Shown piece by piece: positions 37,937-47,139 of a stretch of 64,000 bases of DNA. Position 1 is the first letter of the stretch. Each line of letters starts with the position of its first letter. The translations under genes were made by a program, and so were the position numbers. The stretch is from Agarivorans aestuarii (GTDB lineage Bacteria > Pseudomonadota > Gammaproteobacteria > Enterobacterales > Celerinatantimonadaceae), in NCBI RefSeq assembly GCF_019670125.1, contig NZ_AP023033.1, forward strand, positions 4,303,501 to 4,367,500, read 5' to 3'. Under the pieces are notes generated by a model. It saw nothing but the letters and a program-made list of their open reading frames with translations, did not search any database and was not told where the DNA came from.

Positions 37937-39663
37937 CCGATTGCCGAGGGTATATCTAAAGCATAATAACTAAATTGGTTACGCCCCTTAGACTTAGCTT
38001 GATACATCGCTGCATCGGCATTACGTATCAACAGTTCTGGATCGCTACCATCCGCTGGATACATGCTAATACCTACGCTGGCGTAAACCGGCTGGATATG
38101 CACCCCTAAGCTCACTTCTTGAGCTAAACGACGCAGCACCGTATTCACCACCTCGTTGGCTTCTTCGGGCTCTGATATTGATTCCAATGCCAGCATGAAC
38201 TCATCACCAGCAAACCGAGCCACCGAATCGCCAGAGCGGATAGAATCGCGCAATACTGTTGCAACCTGCTTTAATAAGAGGTCACCGGCTTCATGGCCTA
38301 AATTATCATTAACCGTCTTAAAGTTATCTAAATCGATAAACACTACGGCTAGGCTATTTTGTTCGGTTTGAGCACGGTGAACCGAACCGCGTAGCTGCTC
38401 CAAAAACAAACTGCGGTTAGGCAAACCGGTTAAACTATCGTGGCTGGCCATATGGCGAAGGTTAATCTCATTGTCTTTAAGCTCAACAATTTGCTTATTG
38501 ATTTGCCGCGACATGGCTTTAAAGGTATTGGCTAATAAGCCAATTTCATCTTTACGCTCGATAGGCAAGAGCTGGGCAGCGGGCAGCTTACCCTTAGAAA
38601 AAGAGTTTACTGCAGTCACCATATTCCGAATAGGCTGAGACAGAACCTTGGCAAACATCAGCGAAGTAAGTAGCCCAACTAAGCTCAGCGCTAAACAAAC
38701 CTTAATCATCGAACCCGCTAAAGAGTCCATAATATGGCTTAAGCTAGGCAGTGGGCTTGATAGACCCAACATTGCCATTTTAGGGCTAGATTTTGGCCCA
38801 TAAAACAAAGGGGTGAAAGACACGGCTCGCTCATATTTGTAAACCGCGGAGGAGTCTAGCACAAAGGTTCTTGGCTGCAGATCATTAAACAGCACTTCCA
38901 TCTGAGGGAAGTCACGCTGCATTAAATAGCGATGGCCAAAATGAAAACCAAACTGCTTATCGGGATTAGGATTAACTAAGTAGTCACCTTTTTGATTAGC
39001 TAAATAGATAGCTACGCCTTCGGGCAAATCGGCCTGCATTTGGCTAAACAGCCTTTCTAAACCCACATTCACAACCACCAAGCCCAGCGCTTTGCCATTG
39101 GAAAATACCGGTGAAGCAATCTTTAAAGTAGGCTGGTGTTGCCCAAGTTCAACCCCTTTTTCATTGTGAATATCCACATCGGATAAGTAGCTCTCGCCTG
39201 CATCTAAACGCAAGGTGCGAAATACATAGGGATAGTGGGCTTTTTCTTCTAGACTCGCGGCGGGAATAGCAATTAAACCATCACTTAACCTATCTACGCG
39301 AATTAGCTCGCGGCCAAAGTTTTCCGCGCCAATAAAGCGAACCTGAAAATAAGAAGGATTTAAACTCAGTTTTTGCTTAAAAATATCTTTTAACTGCTCG
39401 GAAAGTACCAGCTTATTGTCAGCCTCAAAGTAGCCCGCTGTTTGCGGAATAGAGCTTAAAAACAATACATCTTTGGTTATTTCATCAATGCTACTACTGA
39501 ACTCTCGGGTAAGGATTTGGGTGGTTGTGGCTAATTCTCGCTCGGCACTTTCTGCTAACAAACCTCGGCTTTCATGGTAACTAACTGCAGCGGTAACTAC
39601 TGAAGCTAAAATTCCAAAGCCGGCAAACCAAAGACCAAAACGAAGAGAAATGGAGTTGATCAT
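37933..39663 (-). CDS. Membrane diguanylate cyclase with periplasmic Cache-like sensor
   Basis: A 576-residue protein that should make cyclic di-GMP from GTP. One transmembrane helix (about residues 8-28) precedes a periplasmic Cache-like domain (about 30-290). A second helix follows (about 305-325), then HAMP (about 325-380) and GGDEF (about 405-570). The active-site loop reads RFAGDEF, with Ala for the first Gly, a substitution found in working enzymes. DSLTGLPNRSLFLEQL is the start of the domain, and no EAL domain is present. Its ATG overlaps the stop of the PotD-like gene (ATGA), so the two are co-translated. The binding protein may present a ligand to its periplasmic domain. Confidence 0.88.
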   Translation of the reverse strand: MINSISLRFGLWFAGFGILASVVTAAVSYHESRGLLAESAERELATTTQILTREFSSSIDEITKDVLFLSSIPQTAGYFEADNKLVLSEQLKDIFKQKLSLNPSYFQVRFIGAENFGRELIRVDRLSDGLIAIPAASLEEKAHYPYVFRTLRLDAGESYLSDVDIHNEKGVELGQHQPTLKIASPVFSNGKALGLVVVNVGLERLFSQMQADLPEGVAIYLANQKGDYLVNPNPDKQFGFHFGHRYLMQRDFPQMEVLFNDLQPRTFVLDSSAVYKYERAVSFTPLFYGPKSSPKMAMLGLSSPLPSLSHIMDSLAGSMIKVCLALSLVGLLTSLMFAKVLSQPIRNMVTAVNSFSKGKLPAAQLLPIERKDEIGLLANTFKAMSRQINKQIVELKDNEINLRHMASHDSLTGLPNRSLFLEQLRGSVHRAQTEQNSLAVVFIDLDNFKTVNDNLGHEAGDLLLKQVATVLRDSIRSGDSVARFAGDEFMLALESISEPEEANEVVNTVLRRLAQEVSLGVHIQPVYASVGISMYPADGSDPELLIRNADAAMYQAKSKGRNQFSYYALDIPSAIG

Positions 39664-40700
39664 GGCAGGCTCATCATCTGCAAGGTTTTGCCGCTAAGAA
39701 TATTTTCCCAAAACTCACTGCGGCGTTGATGGTCTTCCACTTCTTCGAGCCAAATGATCTTGTCTTCAGGTAGCGAGCGAGTGTCTTGCACAATGGTATT
39801 AGCTAAGCCTTGGCGCTCGGTTAACAACTGGCTAACCCAAGGCTCTAAGGTGAAATCAATCCACTTATGGGCTAAGTCTTGGTTTTTCACCCCACTAGAC
39901 ATTGCCCAGCAATCTAACCAAGCCAAGGCACCTTCTTGCGGAATAACATATCCAATGTCTGCGCCTGCATCTTGCAACTGTTTGAGCTGCTGAGCGCCAT
40001 AGTTAGCAAATACTAAAGCTACCGACTCTTGATTATAAAATTCTGAGGCTTCTTCGGGAGAGCTATAAAAGGTTAATACATTGCGCCTTAAGGCCAATAG
40101 CTGCTCTGTGCTGAGCTTAAACTCTTGGTCAGTTTGCTGAAAAGGATTATCTACACCTTGCACCATGCCAGCTAAGGAATAGTTATGGGCACTGCCATTG
40201 TATGCCAGAACCTTTCCTTGATACTGAGGATCCCACAATACTTGCCAGCTAGTGGGCGGCTGTTCAAAATAATTTTTATTGTAGATTAAGCCCATTTCAG
40301 AATAGGTATAAGGAATAGCATATACCTGCTCATCCCGGGTAACGCCGGGGATATCCTGTAAGGATCTAAACCGAGGCAACTGTTTGGCCATATTGCCAAT
40401 GGTTTGCGGCTCAAGAGGTGTAGCAAGCTCGGCATCAATATAGCGCTGTAACTCAGCTGTATTAACCGCAAAAACATCGTAGTTTTCGCCTTGTTTATGG
40501 CCCATTCTCAGCCACATTTCATCATCGCTAGTAATGTAGCTAACTTTAACCTTAACCTTATAGCGCTGTTCAAAGGCCGCGACCATATCGGCGTCGGCGT
40601 AACCCGGCCAAGCCAATACCCGTAAGTCTACTTGCTCGGCAGCCTTGGCGCTGTTGAGCCAAGTAAAAGCCAATAAAATGATAGATAGTAGTCGCAACAT
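39660..40700 (-). CDS. PotD-like periplasmic polyamine-type binding protein
   Basis: A 346-residue secreted protein with a signal peptide (residues 1-20, cleavage after AKA) and a PotD/PotF-like binding fold. VDLRVLAWPGYADADMVAAF, the early SDDEMWLRM segment, YAIPYTYSEMGLIYNK and AIPYTY-type aromatic residues fit extracellular binding proteins for polyamines. No polyamine permease or ATPase is nearby; instead the stop overlaps a diguanylate cyclase. This recalls NspS-MbaA of Vibrio cholerae, where a PotD-like protein controls a membrane c-di-GMP enzyme. GGGAACAGGGA precedes the ATG. The ligand is inferred, not shown. Confidence 0.8.
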   Translation of the reverse strand: MLRLLSIILLAFTWLNSAKAAEQVDLRVLAWPGYADADMVAAFEQRYKVKVKVSYITSDDEMWLRMGHKQGENYDVFAVNTAELQRYIDAELATPLEPQTIGNMAKQLPRFRSLQDIPGVTRDEQVYAIPYTYSEMGLIYNKNYFEQPPTSWQVLWDPQYQGKVLAYNGSAHNYSLAGMVQGVDNPFQQTDQEFKLSTEQLLALRRNVLTFYSSPEEASEFYNQESVALVFANYGAQQLKQLQDAGADIGYVIPQEGALAWLDCWAMSSGVKNQDLAHKWIDFTLEPWVSQLLTERQGLANTIVQDTRSLPEDKIIWLEEVEDHQRRSEFWENILSGKTLQMMSLP

Positions 40701-40852
40701 TCCCTGTTCCCTGATGTCTTAAGCGTCTTGTTAAGCTTGCAGATTCACTATTAACAAGACCAATAAGTATACGATCCTTGATGTATTTGTGAATAGAAAA
40801 CTTATGCGGCAGCACACATTGATCAAACAAAGCAAACCGTCATCTGGAATTC

Positions 40853-41662
40853 TTATTCTTTCGCTTCGAGGACTCGACCCAATAATTCAAAGTATTGCAA
40901 AGTACAATCACCAATCTCCACTAGATGCTGAGCATCAGGGTAGCCGCCCTGTTTAGCCAGAACAGTTTGCTTGGTGCCACTCACTAAATAATTATTTTTG
41001 ATGTCTTCTCGGCTTTGGATCCAAGCTTCAAACGCCCGCGCCATCATCTCGGTAGGCAGGCTATAATAACGCTGCCCTAGTTGTTTATCTAAAGCTACAG
41101 AGCGTGCCACATAAGAGTGTAAATCTTTACCCTGTTGGCTTAAAAAAACCGCTGCAAACAACTGGTCAAGTCGCCGGTTTAAAGGATGGGTATATTGTTT
41201 GTCATCCGCCAACCAACGCGTAGAGGCAAACTCACGAGGCTGAGGAGGGCTAGAAAACAACTTTGCCGCCATATAATGGTCAAAAGCATGCCACCACTCA
41301 TGAGCTAGCGCGCCAGCACCGGCATTTTTGGCTAGTGCCAAGGTTTGACTGCCGGGTGCATAGTGGGCTTGCACATTGGCCTGGCCACCAGTGCCAAAGG
41401 CCAAGCTTAACGAACCTCTCAAACCTATGGCCAGCGGCGGTAAGTTAAGCAAGAATGCAAGGTCTGCCAAGGCATCAAAGATTAGCTCTGCGGCGCGTTG
41501 TTTCTCTTGTTTATTAACCCAAGCGCCAATAGCTAAACCAGCAAAACCAAAGGTATGCTTAATATCGGCAAAATCGACACTATCACCATGGCGATAGTCG
41601 GGACCACGCCGATAATACTGGCGATTAAGCCCTACTCCCGCTGTTTTATTCTCACCGCTCAA
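40853..41662 (-). CDS. HExxH metalloprotein, CLCA_X/LPD1-like
   Basis: A 269-residue protein with the zinc-protease motif HEWWHAFDHY (His121, Glu122, His125, and a third His129), preceded by NAGAGALA. The shape fits the LPD1/CLCA_X group of predicted metallopeptidases, also found as a domain in polyvalent proteins of mobile elements. RQYYRRGPDYRHGDSV at the N-terminus and YSLPTEMMARAFEAWIQSRE near residue 215 are the other distinctive blocks, with Glu and Arg that could complete the site. No signal peptide is seen. The start is a TTG at 41662 with AGGAG 12 bases upstream, so it could begin slightly later. Substrate unknown. Confidence 0.7.
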   Translation of the reverse strand: MSGENKTAGVGLNRQYYRRGPDYRHGDSVDFADIKHTFGFAGLAIGAWVNKQEKQRAAELIFDALADLAFLLNLPPLAIGLRGSLSLAFGTGGQANVQAHYAPGSQTLALAKNAGAGALAHEWWHAFDHYMAAKLFSSPPQPREFASTRWLADDKQYTHPLNRRLDQLFAAVFLSQQGKDLHSYVARSVALDKQLGQRYYSLPTEMMARAFEAWIQSREDIKNNYLVSGTKQTVLAKQGGYPDAQHLVEIGDCTLQYFELLGRVLEAKE

Positions 41663-41677
41663 TTGGCTAACACACTC

Positions 41678-42050
41678 CTAAAGAGTCTGGCCTTTAGGAT
41701 TGTCTCCGTAAGCATTAGCAGCGCTCTCACTGTCAGACAAAAAGAAAAATAGCAGCACTAATACACCAATAATGGGCAATAGCAGTATAAACAGCCACCA
41801 GCCACTGCGGCCTGTATCATGCAGTCGGCGCACAGCTACCGCAATCGATGGCAACAACACAGCCAAAGCCTAAATACTGCCAAGTACACCAAAACCAGAC
41901 TCAAGATTTACTGTGCCAGTTACTTGATCGACAAAGCTTAATATCACGCCAATCACACTATTAATAAGTACAAACATCCAATACTCTTTGCGCCGAGCAC
42001 GCCCGCCAAACACCAAGTATTTTTTAAGTACAGCTATATACCAATTCATT
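41678..42050 (-). pseudogene. DUF805 membrane protein, frameshifted and with an in-frame stop
   Basis: From the ATG at 42050 the frame reads MNWYIAVLKKYLVFGGR, the usual DUF805 start. At about 42000 an extra G shifts the frame. Removing it restores ARRKEYWMFVLIN, an exact family motif. In the restored frame a TAG at 41870-41872 interrupts at a position where relatives have an aromatic or other residue, and then [20 protein letters not shown] and [20 protein letters not shown] continue to the natural stop. Start to TAG is 178 bases, not a multiple of three, confirming the shift. Two independent lesions argue for decay and not a single sequencing error. Confidence 0.85.
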
Positions 42051-42111
42051 TTGTTGCTCCTCAGAGTTAGGGCTTGAGAGTTAGTTTACCTTAGCGCGCA
42101 AGGCTCAAGGC

Positions 42112-43539
42112 TCAATGCTGAGTGATTTGCACCGCGCCATCGACAAAATCAATAAAGTGCTTAATGCTGGGCAAGGCATCGTCGAGATGATGAGTCACAT
42201 ACACTAGCTGACTAAGCTTGTGTTTGGCCACTAACTCTAAAGCTTTTAACACGATATTGCGCTGCAAAAAATCTAAGCCTTGGCAAGGCTCATCCAGCAA
42301 TAATAGTTGCGGCCCTTTCACCAAGGCGCGAGCAATAATCAACAAACGCTGTTGCCCATAGGACAAACTTTTAAAGTAGTGCTTTTCTAAGTTAGCCAGA
42401 CCAAATAGTTGTAACCATAAACGTGCTTGTTCAAGCTCAAGTTCACTGGCTTGTTGATAAACGCCAATAGAGTCGTACAGACCCGACAACACCACCTCAA
42501 GGGCACTACAGTTGACCCGATATTGTAAATGTAAGGCCGCCGAGACCATGCCAATATGCTGCTTAACTTGCCAGATACTTTCACCGCTACCACGGCGAAA
42601 TCCCATAACCTCTATTTGATTACTGTAACACTGTGGGTGGTCACCAAAAATCAGATTCAACAAGGTGCTTTTTCCACAACCATTGGGGCCACGAACTTGC
42701 CAATGCTCGCCGTAGTGTATTTGCCAATTTAAGCCACTAAACAATGTTTCACCGGCATAACTCACCGAGCCTTGGGTGATAGAGAACAGTGGTGAAACTG
42801 GCTCGGTTTGTTGAGACTCACGCAGAGCCTGCACAATAGCCAAAGATTGTTGCTGAGCTTGATGTTCCATTTGCTGGCGCTCGGGATGCTGCAACCACTG
42901 CTCAATGGTGAGTTGCTGGCTTAGCCCTTGCTCATCAAGCACCGCTACGTGACTAATTGACGCCGGCAACTCATCGTCACGCGAGCTAATAATCAATAGC
43001 TGACACTCTTTGGCTAGTTGTTCAAGCAGGGCGAGTAATTGCTGTTGGTGGCGGAGATCTAAGCCGGCAAAAGGTTCGTCTAAAATCAACAATTGTGGTT
43101 GCTTAATCAGTGCTAATGCCAGCATCAAGCAACGCGTTTCGCCAGTTGATAACAAACGAAAACCGCGCTTAAGTAAGTTTGTTAAATCACACTGCTGGCT
43201 CACTCGCTCAAGTAAACGCGGCTCAGAACAGCCAGCTTCAAGCAACTCAAGTACTGTGTGCCCGCTATCTATTTGATCGGTGAACTCACTGTCATCATCG
43301 GCCAGTTCCAGTTCAAGCAAAGCCTGTTGCTGCTCTAAAGAGACTAAAGCAATGCGCTGTGGTTGTTTGCTTAAGGTGGCTCGCTCGGCTACTAAATCTC
43401 CCACCAACCAAGCGCCCAACAAAGATTTACCGCTGCCACTATGGCCAAAGATCGCCCAGTGCTCGCCAGCTTTTAACTCCCAGCGTTTTATCGCTAACTG
43501 ATGCTGACCAGCCAGTAGGTGTAAATCTTCAATAAACAT
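42112..43539 (-). CDS. ModF-like tandem ABC ATPase
   Basis: A 475-residue protein with two ATPase domains. The first has the Walker A motif GHSGSGKS (about residues 31-38) and Walker B LLILDEPFAGLD. The second has GPNGCGKS (about 285-292), LSYGQQRLLIIARAL and LLLLDEPCQGLD. Length and layout match ModF/PhrA, which is associated with molybdate genes in E. coli but has no known permease partner. Here no modABC genes are adjacent, so the gene name is not certain. No membrane segments occur. No clear ribosome-binding site precedes the ATG. It is divergent from the ATP-grasp/OlsF operon. Confidence 0.78.
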   Translation of the reverse strand: MFIEDLHLLAGQHQLAIKRWELKAGEHWAIFGHSGSGKSLLGAWLVGDLVAERATLSKQPQRIALVSLEQQQALLELELADDDSEFTDQIDSGHTVLELLEAGCSEPRLLERVSQQCDLTNLLKRGFRLLSTGETRCLMLALALIKQPQLLILDEPFAGLDLRHQQQLLALLEQLAKECQLLIISSRDDELPASISHVAVLDEQGLSQQLTIEQWLQHPERQQMEHQAQQQSLAIVQALRESQQTEPVSPLFSITQGSVSYAGETLFSGLNWQIHYGEHWQVRGPNGCGKSTLLNLIFGDHPQCYSNQIEVMGFRRGSGESIWQVKQHIGMVSAALHLQYRVNCSALEVVLSGLYDSIGVYQQASELELEQARLWLQLFGLANLEKHYFKSLSYGQQRLLIIARALVKGPQLLLLDEPCQGLDFLQRNIVLKALELVAKHKLSQLVYVTHHLDDALPSIKHFIDFVDGAVQITQH

Positions 43540-43682
43540 TCAGCGCAACCATCCGAAAGTCTTACATTTATTGGTAACTATTCTCGCTTAGACTGGAGCA
43601 TTAATACACTGTATTGGGTTAATCAATTTGCTGAACTAGACTAAATCTAACGGAGATTGAATTATTTATCGAAATACGCAGG

Positions 43683-43696
43683 TCTGTTAGAACAGA
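43683..43696. promoter_or_regulatory. Inverted repeat before the ATP-grasp/OlsF operon
   Basis: TCTGTT-AG-AACAGA is a perfect 6-base inverted repeat 27 bases upstream of the first gene of the operon. It could be an operator; the binder is unknown. Confidence 0.4.
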
Positions 43697-43723
43697 TAAA
43701 AAGCAAAAGGAAGTGCCGTTACT

Positions 43724-44851
43724 GTGACTGAACAAACAAATACCAAGCCCTCTTCGCCTTACGTATCCCCCGGTATGCCGGCCCTAGATATGAACGGAAA
43801 AACCACTTCTTTCTTTGAATTTTGGCCAACTTGGGCAGTGTATATTCCAGTGGTATTTCAATGGATAGCCTTAGGCATTCGCCATCGCTCATTCACCTTA
43901 CCGCTATTGGCAAACCCCAAACTCCCTTTAGCCGGCATGGTCGGTGTAGGCAAAAGCGAGCTGCTGGCTCAAGCTACCGGATCATGCGACGACGCAGTCC
44001 TTGCCTGGATGAAAGTCAATCGCACCGGCGCTCCGATAGCTCGTCAAGTAGAAGACTTACTACAGCAAATGGAGCAACGCGGCTTAAAATTTCCAGTGGT
44101 AGGAAAGCCCGATATTGGCTGCCGTGGGGCGGGAGTAAAGTTGCTGCATAACCGCCAAGAGCTGCAAGATTGCCTAGAAAACTATCCACTCAATGCAGCC
44201 ATGTTGATTCAAAAACTGGCCAGCTATGAAGCCGAGGCAGGTGTGTTCTTTGTACGCCACCCCGACCAGCCACAGGGTGAGATTATTTCTTTGGCACTAA
44301 AGTACACGCCTTATGTAGTGGGTGATGGCCAGTCCACCTTAAAACAGCTGATTCAGGCGGACCCTCGCGCTAGCGAACTGCAACACCTGTATTTAAGCCG
44401 TCATCACGACAAACTAGACAGCATTATCGATGAAGGCCAACCCTATAAATTGGTGTTCTCGGCCAGTCATTGTCGAGGCGCTATTTTTCGCGATGCCAAT
44501 GACTTAATCACTCCAGAATTAAACCAAGCGATTAACCAAATGATGGTCGATTTGCCCGAGTTCTATTACGGCCGAATGGACATTAAATTCGCTGACATCA
44601 CTCACTTACAACAAGGTATCAAACTAGAAATAGTCGAAATAAATAGCGCCAGTTCAGAGTCCCTGCACATTTGGGATCGCAAAACCCCCTTTCGCGAAGC
44701 GATGCGCTCATTATTGTTTCAATACAAAACCTTATTTGAACTAGGTGCTGCCAATCGAAAACGTGGTTATCGCCCACCTAAATTTAAAGAGCTGCTAGTA
44801 CGCTGGAAACATGAGCGAGAACTCACCGCTTGTTATCCAGAAACGGATTAA
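43724..44851 (+). CDS. ATP-grasp ligase, D-Ala-D-Ala-ligase/RimK-like
   Basis: A 375-residue protein. Residues about 110-345 look like an ATP-grasp carboxylate-amine ligase: FPVVGKPDIGCRGAGVKLL with the nucleotide-binding lysine, MLIQKLASYEAEAGVFFV, and the metal-binding end FYYGRMDIKF and KLEIVEINSASSES. The N-terminal 110 residues hold a hydrophobic stretch near 30-55 (FWPTWAVYIPVVFQWIAL), so it may touch the membrane. The start is a GTG at 43724, with AGGAAG 10 bases upstream. It is first in a six-gene operon, 10 bases before an OlsF-like lipid synthase, so it may add an amino acid to a lipid or head group; that is inference. Confidence 0.72.
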   Translation: MTEQTNTKPSSPYVSPGMPALDMNGKTTSFFEFWPTWAVYIPVVFQWIALGIRHRSFTLPLLANPKLPLAGMVGVGKSELLAQATGSCDDAVLAWMKVNRTGAPIARQVEDLLQQMEQRGLKFPVVGKPDIGCRGAGVKLLHNRQELQDCLENYPLNAAMLIQKLASYEAEAGVFFVRHPDQPQGEIISLALKYTPYVVGDGQSTLKQLIQADPRASELQHLYLSRHHDKLDSIIDEGQPYKLVFSASHCRGAIFRDANDLITPELNQAINQMMVDLPEFYYGRMDIKFADITHLQQGIKLEIVEINSASSESLHIWDRKTPFREAMRSLLFQYKTLFELGAANRKRGYRPPKFKELLVRWKHERELTACYPETD

Positions 44852-44861
44852 GGAGTAATCC

Positions 44862-46643
44862 ATGCAGGAAAAAAACAATCCATTTAGGCTGAGTATGCGC
44901 CCACAGTGGTTAGCCAGAGTGGTAGAAAAGGTGCTAGGTTTAAGTAGCTTGGCCAAGCACTACGATGCTGCCCCCAACTTTGTAGATGACAGCCAAACAG
45001 CACAAAAGTTTTTGCGTCATACCATGCGCTGCTTAGAGTTCTCGCTACTCGCCAATAACCCTGAGGCACTTAAAAACGTGCCGCAAGAAGGGCCGCTACT
45101 TATTGTAGCTAACCATCCTTTGGGTGGCTTAGAAGGCGTAGCCATGAGTGAATTATTGCTGCAAGTGCGCCCAGACTTAAAAGTGCTCACAAATGAACTG
45201 TTAGCCAATATTGAAGAGTTTAAAGATCTCTTTATTGGCGTAGATGTGCTCTCGGAGCAAGCCGCCAAGAAAAATGCCCGCGGCATTCGCATGTCTTGCC
45301 AGCACCTGTCTAAAGGCGGTGCTTTGATGATTTACCCGGCGGGTATGGTGTCGGCAATCAATACTGAAACGGGTCAAATAGAAGATCGCCAGTGGAATAA
45401 CTTAGTAGGTCGTTTAGCCAAACGTTATAAGGCTCACGTATTGCCTTGTTTTGTTAGCGGCCGTAATTCAAAGCTGTTTTACCTTGCCGGTTTATTGCAT
45501 CGTCGCCTCCGCACCGCCTTGTTACCCAGAGAGCTAATAAACAAACGTGGCCGCGAATTTACCATGCAAATTGGCGAAATAATTGCTCCTAAAGATTATC
45601 AAGACTTAAGTGATGAACAAGCCGTTACCGATTACTTGCGGGTAGCGACTGATTTACTGAGTTTACCTAATAATAAAAAAGCTAAAGCTGCGCCCAAGCA
45701 CCCGCCGCTGCACTTAGTTGAATGTTTACCTAATGGCCGCCAAGAACTACGTAAGCAGTTAGATACTTTAGAAGACTGCATCTTAGTCAGCCACCGTCAC
45801 TTTAGTGTTTATTGCGCCCCCTACCCACGCTTAGGGCCAATCATGGATGAGATAGCCTTGGCCCGCGAAGTCACCTTTAGAGCTGCCGGAGAAGGTACCG
45901 GCAAACACTTAGACAGCGACCAATTTGACCCTCACTATTTACACTTATTTGTTTGGGACAACGACGCTCATTGCTTAGTAGGTGGTTACCGCCTGGGTCA
46001 TGCCAACGAAATTGTTGAGCAACACGGCATCAATGCTCTGTATAGCCGCTCACTATACGATTTTGACCAAGCCTATTTAAAACGCATGGGCGACTGTTTA
46101 GAAATGGGTCGCTCCTTTGTGGTACCTAAATACCAGCGCCATCCTCGAGCGCTCGATTTACTGTGGCAAGGCATCGGCCATTACGTGGCTAAAAACCCGC
46201 AATACCACACCTTATTTGGTTGCGTGAGCATCTCTCAAGAACATTCAGAATTGGCTCAAGCCTTTATCTCCGATTCAATGATTTCGGCTTTTCGTGCCGA
46301 GCAACGCTACCTAAACGATGTTAAGCCTATGGTGCCTTTAAAAGTGAAAGGCAAAGTATGGTCGAGCAAGGTATTGGCCTCACTCAGCAACATTGCCATT
46401 CTCAATAAGCTAGTGGGCCAATGTGAGCCGGGGAAATCCATTCCCATTTTGCTGCGTCATTACTTAGCGCTAAACGGTCGATTTGTCTGTTTTTCGGTGA
46501 ACAACAGCTTCAACCAATCGCTAGATGGACTCATTATTGTTGATTTAAGGAAAACCCCTGAGAAATATTTACGTCGTTACCTCGGTCAAACTGGTAGTGA
46601 ACGATTTTTAAATAAATGGAGAAACAATGAAGCAGCTGCGTGA
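44862..46643 (+). CDS. olsF: OlsF-like bifunctional ornithine-lipid synthase
   Basis: A 593-residue fusion. Residues about 60-270 are a PlsC-type O-acyltransferase (IVANHPLGGLEGVA at 81-94, with the NHPxGG form of the catalytic His, and MIYPAGMVS). Residues about 310-590 are a GNAT-like N-acyltransferase of the OlsB/hemolysin type (CAPYPRLGPIMDEIALAREV, FRAAGEGTG, MGDCLEMGRSFVVPKYQ). In OlsF the C-terminal part makes lyso-ornithine lipid and the N-terminal part adds the second acyl chain. TAAGGAG lies before the ATG. The amino-acid substrate could also be lysine, glutamine or glycine, as in relatives. It overlaps the DinB-like gene by 17 bases. Confidence 0.82.
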   Translation: MQEKNNPFRLSMRPQWLARVVEKVLGLSSLAKHYDAAPNFVDDSQTAQKFLRHTMRCLEFSLLANNPEALKNVPQEGPLLIVANHPLGGLEGVAMSELLLQVRPDLKVLTNELLANIEEFKDLFIGVDVLSEQAAKKNARGIRMSCQHLSKGGALMIYPAGMVSAINTETGQIEDRQWNNLVGRLAKRYKAHVLPCFVSGRNSKLFYLAGLLHRRLRTALLPRELINKRGREFTMQIGEIIAPKDYQDLSDEQAVTDYLRVATDLLSLPNNKKAKAAPKHPPLHLVECLPNGRQELRKQLDTLEDCILVSHRHFSVYCAPYPRLGPIMDEIALAREVTFRAAGEGTGKHLDSDQFDPHYLHLFVWDNDAHCLVGGYRLGHANEIVEQHGINALYSRSLYDFDQAYLKRMGDCLEMGRSFVVPKYQRHPRALDLLWQGIGHYVAKNPQYHTLFGCVSISQEHSELAQAFISDSMISAFRAEQRYLNDVKPMVPLKVKGKVWSSKVLASLSNIAILNKLVGQCEPGKSIPILLRHYLALNGRFVCFSVNNSFNQSLDGLIIVDLRKTPEKYLRRYLGQTGSERFLNKWRNNEAAA

Positions 46644-47139
46644 CGCTACCGTAGAAGCACTTCAGCAAGTGCAACAATTAGTAGAAGAGAGTGATGGAGC
46701 ACTCTATAACCAGCCTTCGGTTCACAGTGAGTCAGGCATTGGCCGCCACGTGCGACATATACTCGATCACTTCCTAGCATTACAGCATGGCTTGGATAAA
46801 GGCAGTATTGATTACAACTCTCGCCACCGAGATAGCGATATAGAAAACGATCCAAGCCTAGCCTTACAACTAATCAATCAGCTGTGTCACTGGTTCCTTC
46901 ACCCACAGTCGAGCATTAATGAGCGGCCGATTAAGGTGGAATCTGAAATATCTTTGAAGCAGCAACAAAGCATGCAGTTTGATAGCAGCTTAAGTCGCGA
47001 GCTTTGCTACTTAATCAACCACACTGTGCACCATGTTGCCTATGCCAAGTTAGTGGCAAAAGAACTCGGCTTGTCGGTAGACAATAACATGGGCATTGCC
47101 CCTAGCACTGCCAGCTATCTGCGCCAACAAGGCAACTAA
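46627..47139 (+). CDS. DinB-like four-helix metal-binding protein
   Basis: A 170-residue all-helical protein of the DinB/YfiT-like superfamily. The three metal-binding histidines are probably in GIGRHVRHILDHF (about residues 37-49) and INHTVHHVAYAKLV (about 137-150). Such proteins include thiol-dependent transferases and hydrolases, but the substrate here is unknown. GGAG precedes the ATG, which lies inside the 3' end of the OlsF-like gene. The stop is immediately followed by the TANGO2-like start with no gap, so expression is tightly coupled. Confidence 0.75.
   Translation: MKQLRDATVEALQQVQQLVEESDGALYNQPSVHSESGIGRHVRHILDHFLALQHGLDKGSIDYNSRHRDSDIENDPSLALQLINQLCHWFLHPQSSINERPIKVESEISLKQQQSMQFDSSLSRELCYLINHTVHHVAYAKLVAKELGLSVDNNMGIAPSTASYLRQQGN

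Noticed and set aside
43916-44000. Walker A-like string GMVGVGKS in the ATP-grasp protein
   Set aside because: It fits GxxxxGKS literally, but lies before the ATP-grasp fold with no Walker B partner, so it is probably chance.
43822-44151. Plus-strand frame of 109 codons inside the ATP-grasp gene
   Set aside because: It is an alternative frame of a well supported coding region and shows no family features.
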